From assembly GCA_903891475.1 (NCBI GenBank), contig CAITEP010000046.1:1-33758 (forward strand): a stretch of 33,758 nt of DNA, in the 5' to 3' direction. The DNA is from an uncultured Mucilaginibacter sp. GTDB taxonomy: Bacteria; Bacteroidota; Bacteroidia; Sphingobacteriales; Sphingobacteriaceae. The notes beneath the pieces are model-generated. The model was not told where the DNA came from, searched no databases, and saw only the letters and a list, made by a program, of their open reading frames with translations. Within the stretch, counting starts at the first letter, position 1. Each line of letters starts with the position of its first letter. A program made the position numbers and the translations under genes. This document shows positions 33,476 to 33,758 of this stretch, piece after piece.

Positions 33476-33483
33476 CAAAAATA
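33476..33483 (-). promoter_or_regulatory. -7 box of the CsbD-like gene
   Basis: The minus strand reads TATTTTTG, an exact TAnnTTTG match 18 bases upstream of the ATG. A clear -33 box is not seen. Confidence 0.4.
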
Positions 33484-33576
33484 TAAAAATACCTTCGGCT
33501 TATAATGGTAATGCATGAAAACTTATAGTATTGGTAAAAAGATTTTTACGAAGTATGGTAAACCATCTTAAACAAA

Positions 33577-33616
33577 ATAACAGAGGCAGTTAGCTTACCT
33601 CTGTTATATTTTTTTT
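33577..33616 (+). terminator. Terminator-like hairpin
   Basis: ATAACAGAGG (33577-33586) pairs with CCTCTGTTAT (33598-33607) around an 11-base loop, and eight T bases follow at 33609-33616. No + strand gene is visible to its left, because the CsbD-like gene is transcribed away from it. Confidence 0.65.
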
Positions 33617-33684
33617 GTGATTTAATAGACAAAAATAGTTGGTAAAACCTTTGTAATAATCTGTTTTACAACAAGATATAAGGA

Positions 33685-33717
33685 GCAAATTGAAATTGAT
33701 TTCAATTTGCTTTTTTT
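33685..33717 (+). terminator. Second terminator, tandem with the first
   Basis: GCAAATTGAAA (33685-33695) pairs perfectly with TTTCAATTTGC (33700-33710) around a 4-base loop, followed by seven T bases. It is a classic Rho-independent terminator on the + strand, with no obvious gene between it and the hairpin at 33577. Confidence 0.8.
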
Positions 33718-33758
33718 GTTATATGAAATCGTCAAAAAAAGGCGTGTTTGAACTGTAA

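Noticed and set aside
33723..33758. 11-codon open frame ending exactly at the window edge
   Set aside because: It is too short to support, and the sequence MKSSKKGVFEL gives no family clue.

Overview
The window looks like a Bacteroidota chromosome, most likely a Sphingobacteriaceae-type bacterium (Pedobacter/Mucilaginibacter relatives; inferred from gene content and protein style, not from a search). Supporting signs are promoter -7 boxes of the TAnnTTTG type, few Shine-Dalgarno sequences, and secreted proteins ending their signal peptides in FAQ/IAQ. There are two halves. The left 14.2 kb is visibly AT-rich accessory DNA. The right 19.5 kb is richer in GC and looks like ordinary host chromosome. 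The junction is a tRNA-Glu(TTC) gene at 14287-14358 with a tyrosine recombinase next to its 3' end, the usual layout of an integrated genomic island. The far end of the island lies beyond the left edge.

Left half (1-14286): the tail of an upstream gene; a primase-like Toprim protein of the kind carried by Bacteroidota mobile elements; a non-coding array of three 80-bp tandem repeats; an AlbA_2 (Schlafen-type) ATP-binding protein; a 630-bp gap with strong inverted repeats and a GC-rich structured patch; and a four-gene leftward operon. That operon encodes two coupled unknown proteins (301 and 487 aa, possibly a split DrmE), a DrmA-type helicase (1200 aa) and a DrmB-type DUF1998 protein (625 aa). 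It resembles class 2 DISARM anti-phage defence, but no methyltransferase and no DrmC phospholipase-D protein are present in the window. A 1.17-kb non-coding AT-rich stretch with a perfect 16-bp inverted repeat then separates the operon from the integrase.

Right half (14360-33758): a six-gene rightward operon with gaps of 1-8 nt or overlaps encodes a DUF427 protein, a flavoprotein disulfide reductase, an ABC ATPase, a fused permease/binding protein, EgtB and EgtD. It appears to combine ergothioneine synthesis with uptake of ergothioneine or a related betaine. The binding domain of the fused transporter has its two halves in swapped (circularly permuted) order. The operon ends at a strong bidirectional terminator shared with an SPFH/band 7 gene. 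Then come a CapA-like lipoprotein, an NlpC/P60 hydrolase, the pyruvate dehydrogenase E1-alpha and E2 genes, a secreted MORN-repeat/hydrolase fusion, a prolyl oligopeptidase, a C-terminal processing protease and a CsbD-like small protein. The window ends with two tandem terminators on the + strand.

The points most worth follow-up are the reduced DISARM-like operon with its possible split DrmE, the permuted binding domain inside the ergothioneine operon, and the repeat structures in the island that could be replication, transfer or integration sites.
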